64,000 bases of DNA from Thuidium tamariscinum (Eukaryota; Streptophyta; Bryopsida; Hypnales; Thuidiaceae): the NCBI GenBank assembly GCA_947034885.2, contig OX344751.2:36197582-36261581 (forward strand), written 5' to 3'. The notes under the pieces are model-generated. The model was not told the DNA's origin, ran no database searches, and worked only from the letters and a program-made list of their open reading frames with translations. The position numbers and the translations under genes are program-made. Of this stretch, positions 47,053 to 60,145 are shown piece after piece; position 1 is the first letter of the stretch; each line of letters begins with the position of its first letter.

Positions 47053-47259
47053 CACTAGAAGAAAACTGCGTTGAATTCCATAAAAACGCGTCAGGTTGTT
47101 TGTGTTGAGTTCCTTGTTCAAAACGCAGTGGAAACGCAAGAAACACAGGAAAATGCAGAAAACTGCATTTTTTTGCGTTTCCACTACGTTTTGAACAGGG
47201 AACTCAACACAAACAACCTGACGCGTTTTTATGGAATTCAACGTAGTTTTCTTCTAGTG
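47053..47259. mobile_element. CACTA-type near-perfect hairpin MITE, 207 bp
   Basis: Ends CACTAGAAGAAAACTGCG and complement. The two arms are inverted and almost identical along nearly the whole length, meeting near 47155. TTT flanks both sides (47050-47052 and 47260-47262), consistent with a 3-bp target duplication, although T runs make this weaker. The end sequence matches the element at 28449. Confidence 0.85.
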
Positions 47260-50200
47260 TTTAGAGACTTGACTTTTCAAGGTATGACTACCTTAAGCAA
47301 ATGAATCCTCTAATGTCCACCCAACAGTTATTGGACAAATTCATATCATAGTATTTTAAAACAAATTTTTTTAATCATTATTGAACTACAAAATGATAAT
47401 CTACAAATTAAACCTTTTTGTTGAGACATTGTATTGAAGATTCCCATGTAGAATGCATTTTTGATTGAATGCATTCCCATCTATAATGTGTCAAAATTAG
47501 CCAAAATCAATTGTTGAAGAACTTGGATGTTAGAATCTTATATCAAAGTGTTTTGGAATCCATTGGATGGATTATAAATGTCTTCAAGATCTTATTGTAG
47601 GAACTACAAATATCATTGAAGAAAGTACCTCCAAATATATTGAAAATATAATTTATCTATTTCACAATAGTGAACTATCATGTTCACTCAAGGCTTCATA
47701 GCTTTTGAGCAAAGTTTTGAACCAATTTCGTATATAGATGGAATGAAAAGAAAATCTTGCAAAAAGATCTTAGTTTTAAATTTTTCATTCACCATCAAAA
47801 ATTCCAAATCTAAATTTGTCATCTACTAGTAACATTTAAGGATTAAATTACGAAGAATTATAAATTAAATGAGTATATTAGCACTATTATTAAATGGTTT
47901 TTTTAATATTTTTTTATATCTCTAGTAAAAAAAAATTGCAATGAAATCAAGTTTCAAAGTGAAAAAGAAATCAAATTTTCAATGTGCAATGTAAGTTCAT
48001 ATTTGTCCATATATATCCAATACCTTTTGTAAGGTTGTTAGCACTTTTCTTTTTAAAAAAATATGTAAAAATAGGACTTTTACTTGTAATTCAGAATTTC
48101 AAAAATTATAAGATAAAGTTGGTATGACATCCATATCCAAATATATATGTATATGTATATTCAAATAGAACATGGAACAAGTCATGGGATAGTTGATTGG
48201 CAATTTTAGTTGCTTAGTTAGTGAAAGAGAAATCAAAATTTGTTGAAAATAGTTTAATTTTTTTTAATTGAACATTAAAATTTTATAGGCTTAATTATTC
48301 ATTTGATGATATACATTTTTTATAAGCAATAAATAGATTTTACAATTGATAAGTAATTGCAATGTATTTATTCTATAACAATTTATTTGAAAATTCCTTG
48401 CTAAAGTGCAAGTACTAAATGCAAAATAGATAATCAAACTCAAACTTACATTTTATTTTTAAAAAATTCAAATCTCTTAATTGTCATAATTAATTAAGGC
48501 TGAAAATCATACAAGAATACGTAGAAAATGAAAAGCATCAAGCAAATAGCTTATTAAAAATTTTAAATTAATCAAATCAATTTTTTAAATGGGATCACAA
48601 ATGAATTTAAAAAAATCTTTATATCGGTTTGAAGTGGTTCAAACTGGAACATGTAATTTAACTTGCAAGGTTTGCAATTAGTTAAATAATATACACTTTA
48701 CATTTATTTTTTAAACTAATATTAAATTCTTTAGCATTTATTGTGTTTTTTTTATCATTTAAATGAATTTGTTGTCAAAAAATGTTTTTGTATTAATTAT
48801 AATATAATTTCATGCACATTGAATTCTTTTGTAAAGACAATGTAGAGGTGTCACCTAACATAATTCATAACAAGGTTTGAACTTGTTGAAGTTTTTGTTT
48901 TTTAATTCCAATTCTTCAAAATTAATATGACTATATTATTATCTTTTCTAAATTATTTTACTTAAAAATAAAAATATAGAAAATCTAAATTTATGCATCT
49001 ATAAGTAATGTTTGGCATACAATTATTATTTATTTAGCTTTTAAATTTATAGGTTTATAAAATTGATTGTTGAAGTTAAGTAATATTTTCTCAAGGGGCA
49101 CTTAGGTTTTTTTTACCAAACAATGCCAATTTAATATAGATAATTTGATCTAGGGAGGTATTAATTCATGGTGATAAAAAATTGAAAAAAACTTTGGGAT
49201 GATATACAATGTACAAATAAATACACTCAATCATAAGTAAGATACGTATGTAACTAATACCTTATATTTATATTAAAATTCTCTAAAATACCTTGAAATA
49301 TAAAGATATTACAAATTAATTGTGAGTAGGGTCAATTTATAGGATTGTTAATGTGCTTGATTGAATGAAAAAACATTCGTAATGGTCAAATAGTATAAAT
49401 GAATTGAAGACCTACTCTTTGTTGGTGGTTTTAGAATGTGATCCCCTTCTGCTAGAATCCTCTTTTTTAGGCTTTGAATGTAGTTTAAGCCCATGCTTTT
49501 ACTTTGAAAGTTTAATTAGAGTTGCATTGAATTTCTCTAGTTTATTGCACTTGGTTTGATACAACAATTTAGGATTAGTATTTCATATATATAGTGTGCA
49601 CTCAATCGTCATTTGTACAGTGTTTGATGAGGAATTTATACAAGTAGGGAATCTAAGAGACTTCAAGATGTATGGGATTTTATTTGGCTTAGGAGGGTTA
49701 ATACCTAGGGTTTCCTACGAAATTTTGGGTGTATTGGTTTAGGTTTGGATTTAGGCCTAGGATTTATTCTTTAAAGTTTGAGGTGATGGATTTATACTTT
49801 TGGATTTAGAGATCCTTTATCTTTCAATATTTCTTTATTGTAGTTCTTGTTGGATTTTAGAGTAATATTGAAGGAAAGGTACATCAAAGTATGGGCCCTA
49901 AATTCTTTAATCCTATCTATATTGTAGAGTATAACTTGTCCAAAAGATTCCTGGAATAAGCTTGAAGTAGCTAGTCAAGGTTGGATGAACAAAGTTTGGG
50001 CAATTTCTAGTACAAGTGCAAATTGAAAATAATTGCACAATTTGGTAGTTTGCTTAGGTGGAATATGTTGTCCTTCATAGTTTGATCACTTTATTGAAAT
50101 TTTATTGAAAAGACAGTCTTTTTAGTAAAATTTTACTTAAAAAACACATTAAAAGACATTACTTAAAAGACATGATGTCTAGGACACTACTTAAAAGACC

Positions 50201-51055
50201 TTATTCTCTTATAGTGGATTGGTGTAGTTTGAATTAATATACAGGTGCTTTGTATGTTTCATTGAGAGATGTGCGTGACATGAAAGAGACATTTGATCAC
50301 AACATGGAGGTGTTCTCAAAATCAATCACAAAAACCATCAATACTACTTTTAGAACCTTATAGAAGCTTCATTGATTCTAGGGGTATAGTTGATAACCTT
50401 ACTAGGTTTTGGTGGCAAGTGGTGAAGATTGGCACAAAAACTTTTTCATATGAATGCCTTCTATCCCCCATGCATGATAGCATTTAGTGTGTAGTTTTTT
50501 GTCTAGTGCTATTAAAAATCATATAAATTGTTCATTTTTAGGTAGTATGACATATCTATCTTTTCTTGGATCATTTTTGATTTTGTGGATCTTTATATAG
50601 AGTGTACAATAAGAAAAAACAAATCTATTTAGGTTATGTACTTAGAATTGTGTTTAAAACACATTTCACGCTTATTTTGGTTTAGCATTATAATTGTCAA
50701 TGCACCTTATAAGCTTAAACATTTTTGGATTTGTTTTGCCTTTTTGGTTTTCTTTTTTGCTTCAAGCAATTCTGAATTCCTTACAACATGTTCTTGTGTA
50801 TTGTATTTGATGGAATTTTGGTGCAACATTGTATTATTCACTTGTTTTTGGGTGTGAATGTTGTATTTGTTGTTTTTGTATTGTATTTTTGTTTGTATCA
50901 TTTTCTGCCTCTTTTTATTATTATTTTGAATTTGAACTTCTAGATTTTCATGGACTTCATATTTCATAAAAGGAAAAAGACAATGATCTAAGTTAGGTGC
51001 TAAAATTGTATTATGAATAAATTTCAAGCCTTTTTCAATTTTGTATTATTATGAA
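47260..51055. other. AT-rich intergenic DNA with a CACTA-type remnant
   Basis: About 3.8 kb with no gene recognised. The piece at about 50110-50216 ends TTATTCTCTTATAGTG and contains ACTTAAAAGACATT phrases, so it is the right part of an element related to 51056 and 34537. The rest shows no repeated structure that I can detect. Confidence 0.5.
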
Positions 51056-51267
51056 CACTACAAGAGAGAGGGGTATTTTAAGTATAATCTTAAAGATAAG
51101 ATTTTAAGTAATGACCTTTTTAGGAGATTTTAAGTAAGAAATAAGTGTCTTTCTAGTAAAATTTTACTAGAAAGACACATATTTCTTACTTAAAATCTTC
51201 TAAAAAGGTCATTACTTAAAATCTTATCTTTAAAATAATATTTAAAACACCCCTTTCTCTTGTAGTG
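51056..51267. mobile_element. CACTA-type hairpin MITE, 212 bp
   Basis: Left end CACTACAAGAGAGAGGGG, right end its near-complement CCCCTTTCTCTTGTAGTG. Arms of about 95 bp are inverted and nearly identical. GAA stands on both sides (51053-51055 and 51268-51270), a clean 3-bp target duplication. CACTACAAGA is the canonical start of plant CACTA elements. Confidence 0.88.
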
Positions 51268-52626
51268 GAATGCACCTTTAAGAGCTTTAGACATTTTTTG
51301 GTCTTTCAACATTTATGAAGTTATTGCATGTTGTTGTTGTTCTTCCTCCCATTGTTTTATAGTAAATAGGATAATTGTACAACATTGTGTTCTTCCCTTT
51401 TTTTATGTGAATGTTTTGTTCTTATTTTGTCTTTTTTACATGTTGTCTTTTTATCTCTTATCTTTAAATTTGTCTCTTAAGCCTTTATTTATTTTTCTCA
51501 TAACAAAGTAAGGGGCTTGAAAATTGTCTCTACTTTAGGATTATAAGCAGTTGTAGTGGGGCATAAAATATCGTGAATTCAAAAATTAGGTAATAATAGG
51601 GACCATTTAATTGGTCATAGTCATTAAAATAAAAATCTTAGCCACACATGATGTACAAACCCTATTTGGACTACCCCTTTTGCCCCTCGGATTTTTTTTC
51701 TTGAGCACAAGTTGGTATCAAAATTTAAAAAAAAATTTAATCTTATATGCCTTGTTTCTCAACACTCTATCTTTGGCATTTCCTAAAAATAACATTTAAA
51801 AAAATATTCGGGATTGTGAAAGGTATCCTTTCAAAATGAATTTGCTACTTTGGCATGGGGATGCTATTTTTGGTTCTAATGTATGATATTATACGTATAG
51901 AAATAAGGAGGAGTTTTTTGGTTGAAAGGTGTAATACAAAATAGAATATTAAATGTTCATGCAATTTTCCAATTTAGATTCTTTTCAAAACCAAATGTTA
52001 TAATTTACATAACAAAGACTTTTATGAATATCTATGAATTATATGTGAAGATGTAACAAACATCATTCTTAAAATTTATCTTTTTTATTTGAAATTTTTT
52101 CCAAAGATAAAGATTGCAAATAGTTACGTAGTACTTTACTCTTTAAACTAAAACTTCTTGGACATTTTTATTTTTAACATAAAAATGGAATTAAAAAAGT
52201 CTATACTATATTTATTATATATATAAAAGACATATTCTAATTGTTGGAATCATCTTCAAATTACAAATACAATTAATCTAAATTGAATCTAAAAAATAGA
52301 AATCAATCAAATGCAAATTTTGAAGTAGAATACTTCATTTACATGCAAATGGTGTTGGTAGCATGATATTGTTTAATTTTATACAACTAAATGAATGTAA
52401 ATAATTTATTCATTGAAGTGAAGAATGATTTTGAAATAAACTGCAATAAATTATTCAAATGTTCTAAAATATTGAAAACAAACAGTTATTATCCAAACTT
52501 AATTGAGTGACTACATCTTAATAGTCAATTGAAATTCTAGAAAGAACAATATAAAAACTAATTGCATCCAACACCAATTGTTTGTGATTGAATAAATTAC
52601 ACAATACTAATTACTATAAGAAAATA
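51268..52626. other. AT-rich intergenic DNA and 3' flank of the OVATE gene
   Basis: No supported gene. The last 200 bp or so probably contain the 3' untranslated region of the minus-strand gene ending at 52627. Confidence 0.5.
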
Positions 52627-55600
52627 TCAAGAAGAGGAAGTTTGAAGAAAATTGTAATCCGATCGGATATCATGGATGACCTTACGAAGGACTTGGTGAT
52701 GAACTTTGGGATTCAAGTCTAAATAATATTGAAACAACTCTTCCACTTCACCATTTTGATTCTGCATCCAAACAAATCATTTTTAAAAAAAATGCATGAA
52801 AGACTTTGAATAAGCTTGCCACTAAAATGATAATTTAATAATGATAATATTGAACTAATATAAAGATGATATTTGTAATGGAAAATAGTTGAGTCATGTA
52901 ACCTGAAGGCCTTCTTCTTCAATCATAGTGACCATAGAGGAGCGAAAGTCAGAGTACGGGTTTGAAGAATGTTTAATGAGAACATTAGGATCATCTGTAA
53001 TGCTTGTTGTAGTAGCCACTTGATGTGCAATCAATTGGACATTATGAGTCAACAACTCATCTTCTTCACTTGAATTTTTTGTACCATTGTCATTATTTAC
53101 TATCTCAAATTCTTGGTGAGATACATTTGTATCAGTTAATTTTGCCTTGTGAGGTGTGGTAACCAAATAATGTGATTTTGTAGTTGAATTTGTACAATTT
53201 GTCTTGCTTGCTAATTGTACACTTTTGCATGATACAAAATGAGTAGAACTTGAATTTGAAGACTCTATTTCATTCTTAACAAAACCATTTGATGACGTTT
53301 TGGTATTGCATGTTATATTATTCTCCAATTCACATAAGTGTGGAAATTGATTTACAATATGCTCATCCTCTAATTTATTTAGAATGCTCAACTCTTTCAT
53401 ATTGTAGAAGTTGAGATCATTTGTTGTAGTACTGTAACCTCCTCTAATTGTTGATGGCCTTTGCTTGTACTTGTCAATTGGGCTACTATCTTGAGATGTA
53501 GTAGTAGACTTTTTATGTGGAGATCCATCTTCAATAGTAGCAAACTTGGAATCATTAAGCACTTGTTTTGAGAGAAAAGGTATTGTTCTTTTTGATGGAG
53601 ACAAATGTCTTTCATATTTGGATCTACTCCAAGTTCTTTGCATAGTAGTTGTTCCACTCTTCAAAGCTTGACTATAATCAGATATAGGTCTAATGAAGCT
53701 TGGCTTTTCAGGCTCATAACTTGCTAAGTGATCAACAATACAAATTGTAGGTGGATTTCAAATTCTATTACATATTGAATTAGTTTAGATATGTTTTTAA
53801 AGTAAAACAAAAACAAAATGCATTTCAAATGAGAATTAGATAATTTTGTTAATATACCTAGGTGACAAATATAATAGACAACAACTACAATGTAATAATA
53901 TAAAAGATAATTAAGTGAAGTGGTACATTGAAGTGACCTTTGAAATCATTTGGTATAGATACATATTGAGAGTCTTCAAATTTAGAAGTGACATCATTAG
54001 TAAGAGATTTGGAATTGACAGTGGAAGTAGAGATATCCATGTCAGAGGAGGTAGTCACTTTGTCACTTGTAGACCATCTACAATAAGGAAAGGAATCCAA
54101 TTTCTCTACTATAGGAGAATCAAATGTTGCATCTCCAGAATGATAGTAATTTATGTTATTATGATTGTTTAACACTAAATCAAGTGGCTCTTCGGTGGAA
54201 AGAGTACTTCCACTATGGTAGTCTTGTAGAATTTTTTGTTGTTTCTTAGTTTGATTAGTATGAGGTTGGAGGTCCTTGTTAATATTAAATAGCTTAGAAG
54301 ATAAATTAGTCTTTTTTTCCCTTTGTTCAATTCTTGACTCTGATTCTACCATACATGGTCTTATTTCTCTTGATAGACATTGCTCAAACATCATCAAACC
54401 ACATCCTACAAGTACCACCAAAACCATCCAATCTTTTGTTGTCATATCATCATATTTTCCTTAATTCTTTTTTATACAAAATTATGATATTCTTGCAAAT
54501 GTTCGATCACAACCTAACTTCACATGATTTTTTCTTATTTCATTTCTTTTTAATATCCTTGATTTTTATGATAATATTTCAATATTCAATAATTCTAAAT
54601 CAACTTTTTAAAAATAAACATTAAGTGAGAAATCCATCCAAAATTTAAAATGAATTTATATATTATTTTGAATTGATAGGGTAATTGCACTTGTACAAAG
54701 AATGGTATATATGGATACAATTATTGTATCAAAAATTAAATGCTAAAGATAATATTTGGATAATAGTTTACATAGGCTTCAATTGAATTACGTTCAAGAT
54801 GGTTGTTGTTGTCAAGATGACACTTAGAAGAAGTAGTAGAGGGACACTCATCAAATACATTTGACATTACATTTAAGGACTTGCGAGTTGATGTTCTTGT
54901 AGATGAAGATGATTTGCGAGCAATATCATATAATGAAGTGAGTTTTGGAGTTGCATATTGTAAGGGCGTTGAACTAAGATCACAATTAGATCCATTGCTT
55001 GAATTTTTCATTGAAATTATTGGAGCAGAATTCGGTCTACCCACCTCAAAAGGCAGTCGTTTGCGACCTCGTTTTTCCACATTTATTGAAGTTACAGGTC
55101 TTCGTAATAATGGTGGTTGGCTCTCAAGGTCAACATCTTTTTTTTTTCGTTCACTAGGATAACCCTATAATCCAAAATCTTTAGTGTTTATTGTATTTTA
55201 ATTATATAAATTCCAATGATGTACAAATTATATTATTATTCAAAATTTCTTAAAGATTTTTTTATCAATATATAAAATGTTGTTTTCATCTTACCCTTAA
55301 AAGAGCCCCTGTTATTGCATTTACTTGCAATTACTTGTAAGTTGCTTATTTCAATATTTCAAGCCTTAATTTAAAGTTTCTTTTAAATTATAACAATTGC
55401 AATATAGATATCAATTTATAAGTGACATATTTAGCTGACATCTTGCTATTGTATAATTTTCTATGATTCAAACTCAAAAATTATATCACAAGTAGTAATA
55501 AACTATTACTTTATTACAAACCCTATTCAATGAAATTATGGGTTTCCCACTAATGATGTCATGAAGTCATGCCAACAACATTATAAATAATTTGCATTAT

Positions 55601-55948
55601 GACATATTGTATCATTTAATGGATAGTGACAAAATATAAGGCAAGTATTGAATGTAATACTTGGCGTTGGATGCGCGTACACATTCCACGAATGTTTTGC
55701 AAGTGGTTTAAAGACTCAAAAGGAGCTTCTTTATAGTTCAAATGGGAAAGCTCAATAGAGCAAAGAGCACGGCGTCGCCGCAACCTATTCTTACTCAACA
55801 TATTTGCAGATGGTGGAGGATTCCCCCATGTACTAAAACCTGTAAATCCACTTTTGCGTACACAATCTACACGTCGAAATAGTTCTCGAGCCTCCACCAT
55901 CTCATCTTGCCATATGAATGGCCGACGCAACTTCAAACTTGGCGCCAT
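52627..55948 (-). CDS. OFP: OVATE-family protein, long and multi-exon
   Basis: Proposed exons: 55948-55661, 55164-54772, 54382-53938, 53723-52903, 52761-52627. Phases join and give 693 residues. The C-terminus (about 630-690) is an OVATE domain: NPYSDFRSSMVTMIEEEGL, then GEVEELFQYYLDLNP and HHQVLRKVIHDI, matching the family pattern of DFR-SM-MI, EEL--YL-LN and H-I. OVATE proteins are plant-specific nuclear transcription repressors that bind TALE homeodomain proteins. Upstream the protein is Ser/Thr/Asn-rich and low in structure, with basic patches (RLRRRR near 75, RKKK and KRGRKR in exon 2) that could be nuclear signals. It is longer than most OFPs and has an intron inside the OVATE domain. 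Exon 3's acceptor is weak. An alternative start at ATG 54445 would give 487 residues with a hydrophobic N-terminus and leave exons 1-2 as another gene. The OVATE domain is secure; the 5' half is not. Confidence 0.7.
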
Positions 55949-56744
55949 TTTAATCACTTATAAATGTACAATGCAATGCACAATAGCACAACAAATTTTG
56001 GGGGCTTCAAGAACAAAATTTTAATAAACCTCAAAGCAAAAGAAGTTGTTCAAGGTATTAGACCTGTACAACATAACCGACATTACATCAAATACTATGA
56101 TAGTGCAAATGCCAAAATGCCAAAATATGATACCAATTCTAATTAACAAAAATACAAAATCAAGTTTTTAAAGAAGATGTCAAAATCTTTTGTACCTTCA
56201 CTTAAGAAGCCCATTCAATTAAGAGGCCTAAGAAGTCAAATTCCACAACGTTATTTACAATAGATTTAATATAAGAAAGATGAATAAGAGTTGGAAGTCA
56301 AGTATGCAATCTATGAACTTCATTTCTTGCTCAAGAATCTCTTAGGTAGAATTAAAACCTAGGGGGGACATAAAATTAAAATATCATGGTTTTAGACAAA
56401 TCAATTAGGAATATAAGTCCTATCTAGTTTAGACTAAGTAGAAATGTCAATTATCAAAACAATTAAGTGAATTGAATTTATCATTGAAGGCAGAAAAATT
56501 ATAAATCTATTACTTGATAAACTAATATGAGATAAATAAATTAAAAAAATGAAAAATCATGTTCACCTATAAAAGTATTAATAAAATAAATTTTTGAAGT
56601 AGAAATTTGCCTTTTTTCTTGTAAATGTTACTCTTGGAATTTCATCTGCCAAATTCAAACCAAAAATTGCAAATATTGTTATTGTGGTTAAAATATTGCC
56701 GTAAACCTCTAATGCCCCATTGGACCAAATTAAAGTGTCATCAC
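55949..56744. other. Upstream region of the OVATE gene
   Basis: Probable promoter and leader of the minus-strand gene at its start, then AT-rich DNA. No gene or repeat copy recognised with confidence. Confidence 0.45.
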
Positions 56745-57677
56745 CTAGTTTCAAGTCCAATTCAAAGTGTTGTAACTTTTGCATTTAATGTCCAATTTCA
56801 ATAAAACTTACCAAAAAATTGTACACTTTCTTCTAGTTTTAATAATAATTTTTTTAGATCAATCCAAGATGTAGTGAATTTTTAGGAGACAATCAAAGTT
56901 CACATATTTAATTTGAATTCACCAAACTACATTTAATGGTTGCAACTTTAGGGGCTTATATCTTCTTCATCTAATGTTTATTTTTAATAAAAATTTGTTT
57001 GTTTTTCTTCCCCTTGAAGTCTAGTTGTTGTATTAAAAAATTCATGTCAATCCAAAATGTTCTGAATATTTGGGAGTGATTCAAAGCTTCAAATCTCAAC
57101 ATTTTTGTATTATAGTTGCCTTTTGTGGCTTGTTCTTCTTCATACAATGTCTGATTCTAATATAAAATAATTTGGAAAGTTGGGCAATCAAGTCTAGTTT
57201 GTATAGTTTAAAAATTCATGTCAATCCAAGAAGTTAAGAGTGACTGAGCAACATTTTAGTAGAAGGAAGTTTAGCCTTAAGTGTTTTTTTCGCAACTTAT
57301 TTCTACTATTTTTTGACATTTCAAAGTCATTTTGTAGACATAGTGAGTCAATTGAATGATATTTTTTTCACCAATATGTTTTTATGTTGGTTTTGAATCA
57401 CTTCATAGTTTAGAATTCTTTTTCATTTGAATAGATTTTAAAATTGAAATTCACTTCCAATTGTGTTTAAAAGAAAATTTGAGCATCTTTTTCCAACACT
57501 GAAACATTATAATTTTACAATCTATGTGACCAAAATACTCCTAATTTGATTTATATCATTGACAACACGTACACTATAGTATTGTATAGTTGAAATTAAT
57601 ATACCTTAGTGACATTTCGAATTATAAGACTTCAAAGGGAATGACTTAAATCCAAAAATGTTGTAGGCCTTTAGGGA
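56745..57677 (+). mobile_element. TTAA-type repeat, inverted partner of 61204-62168
   Basis: Matches the reverse complement of 61204-62168 along most of its length (AGTCCAATTCAAAGTG, ATCAATCCAAGATGT, AGTCAATTGAATGA). The right end is AGGCCTTTAGGGA followed by TTAA (57678-57681); the left end is not clear and may be lost. Inside, three imperfect units of roughly 170-190 bp recur, each with an AACTTT...AATGT and a TCAATCCAA phrase. Confidence 0.6.
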
Positions 57678-57850
57678 TTAATCAACATATTGTGAAGACT
57701 ATATTTATAAAAACTTTCAATATGCTTTTGTTTAGTTAGTGTATTCAAAGTTGTAACTCCTAATTCACTTCAATTTCACCACTTGAAATGTTGTTTTGTG
57801 TTCCATATACACCTTATAGATTGTTGTAGCTAAAAATCTCAAAAAACTAA
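57678..57850. other. Short AT-rich spacer between repeats
   Basis: No gene. It contains phrases resembling the adjoining repeat (TTCAAAGTTGTAACTCC) and may be part of it. Confidence 0.3.
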
Positions 57851-58428
57851 TCCCTAGAGTTTTATAGATTCAAAATTGACAAATACTTGCAAAATTGCTA
57901 AAAATGAGTCCTTTCTAAGAAAGGGGCTATGAAATAAATTTGAATATTCAATTTTTAGAATTTGTAACAATAGGATTGTATTTTTGATTAATATTAGGGT
58001 CATATATATAAAAAAATTGGATTTTGAAGACAATACATATGTGAGAGTACAACTTGTAATGTAGAGTAGATTCTTTTTTTCAAGACTCCTCAAGCCTTTG
58101 ACGATGTGACTTGGTCTAGCTTTTGAGCCATATATCTCACATTTCCTTTGAAAAAAAATTAAAGGACTTCACATTTGAATAGAGCCTCAAGTAAAAAATT
58201 GAAGTGTATAAATAAAAAATGTTGCATTCTTCTTGACTAAATTTAGATGAAAGACAAAAAAAAATACTTCACTTTTTTTCCAACTATTAGATTGTTATAA
58301 AAATAAGATTCCATGGAAGTTTTTTGTTTCTATAATCTCAAGGAAACAATGTGAAAAAAACCATGATATTTCATTTTAGATGCCCAAATTTTTTTAAATC
58401 CATTTTGGATAGTAAGGATCTTCAGGGG
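57851..58428. mobile_element. Probable degraded TTAA-type element, about 0.58 kb
   Basis: The right end AGGATCTTCAGGGG is followed by TTAA (58429-58432). The left end TCCCTAGAG follows CTAA, a one-base change from TTAA. The interior is AT-rich and non-coding. The boundaries are weaker than for the other members. Confidence 0.4.
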
Positions 58429-58432
58429 TTAA

Positions 58433-59650
58433 GAGTGATTGTGCTTAACCAAATACATGTCCTAATTGGGGCCTTGACATATATGTGACTATAATAGATT
58501 GAAATCAGACTTCTATCTAAGACCTTTACAAATTTTAGATTTGTGCCTTCATTCAATAGTTTATTTAATTGCTATTTCATCTCAAAGGGTAGTGATTTCC
58601 AACTCTATAAGTTCAAGAGTTAAGGATTCAATTTTGAAATATTAAACCAACTAAATGCTTTCTAATTAATCTTCTACCATATTTAAGGTACTATACAAAA
58701 TTCACAAAATAAATTATCATATTGATACAAAAACTTATAGGCATTTTTAGTCAAGAAATATTCCTATTCAAATATAATAAGATTGAAATGAAAGAAAAAC
58801 CGTAGTTGCTAATATTATTCCTAATATATATTCAATCAATATTCATTAAGCAAAAAAATAGATAATGATCATAAGTCAATTTATAAAAATATCAAATTAA
58901 CCTCTCTAAAAAAACAAAAAATCATATTAGATAAGGTAGGCAATGTAAGGCTTTGTATAATTAATAGAAACAAATTGATGGTAACAACAATGAATGTTAT
59001 TGCAAATTTAGTCACATTCATAATTTTTCATTTAGAAACTAAAACAATAAACAATTGAGGTAAACTAAAAAATATTAATATTTAGAATTGATGGAACTAC
59101 AATGTTGGGGATATTGAGGATAGCTATAGAACAAAATGATGTGCACTTGATGGTTTGAAAGGAAACCAATAGAAATAGGTCTCGTATTTTTTTGAACTTG
59201 TATATATGAATATAATACAAATTTATAGAAACAATTGTGTAGATACACCTATTGTGAAGCATAGATTGAAACATAGCTATCTTTCAATGAAAACACTCCA
59301 TTTTTTTGGACTCCAACCCAAATTTTTTTGGTCAAAACAAGTCCTAAGTTGCCTTATTTGCAAACTATTGTCATCAAGATTTATCTAATAGGAATCTCTA
59401 AGTGGATCATGCAATGCATTTTAACAACAACGTGCAACATGATATTAAATGTTTTTGTCCAAATTTTGGAGTTTTGAAAGAGTTTTTTAGAAGCAATTTT
59501 TGAAATTGACCCATGGTGATCTAAGACATCCTACATGAGAGAGACTAATTTTAAACAACTAATGCCTTAATGTATCATGGAGGAAAAGACATACTAAAAG
59601 GTAGGCTAATTTCAAATTTAGGATTTGTATTTTTACCAAAACTATTAAAG
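58433..59650. other. AT-rich intergenic DNA
   Basis: No gene, hairpin or repeat copy recognised; stops are frequent in all frames. Confidence 0.5.
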
Positions 59651-59659
59651 TAAAAAGAC

Positions 59660-59974
59660 CAATAGAATTAATTGGATGAAGGGTCATTGCAAGAAACACC
59701 GGTCCTATTTCCTGTCACAATGAGAACCACTTTCTTATTGTTTATTGTAACTTTTGGAGAACCCTTGAACGATGCCGCGGACGTTTGGCGTCCGCTGAAT
59801 GACAAAGAATCTTTCCAGAAATGCAACTTTTCATCCTCGGTATTGGGGGTGGAAAGGGAAGATCTTCTACAGTACTTTGACTTCCAATGCATATATTTGG
59901 CTTTTTCAAAGTAGGTGATGTCACGCGGTATTAAAATGCATGGTTTCCACGGCCACCGGTCCGTCCTTCAAGGG
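59660..59974 (-). repeat. TTAA-bounded repeat, inverted copy of 11109
   Basis: Read on the minus strand it starts CCCTTGAAGGACGGACC just inside TTAA (59975-59978) and matches 11109 onward for about 170 bp (GTGGCCGTGGAAACCATGCA, GGATGAAAAGTTGCA). The stretch 59770-59974 is GC-richer than its surroundings. The other boundary is uncertain. Confidence 0.55.
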
Positions 59975-60036
59975 TTAAAAATGAATATGAAATTTTTATG
60001 GAACCTACCTAACTTGAATTTTATTAAATCCCTTAT

Positions 60037-60145
60037 TTTTTTAGAAATTAAAAAAAATTAAAAATTAAAAAATTAAAAATTAAAAAAAAAATTAAAAAAT
60101 TAAAAAAATTAAAAAAAATTTAAAAATAAAAATTTAAAAATCATT
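60037..60145. repeat. AT-only simple repeat (AAATT-like)
   Basis: An irregular run of AAAATTAAAA units, about 110 bp with almost no G or C. Typical low-complexity sequence. Confidence 0.85.
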
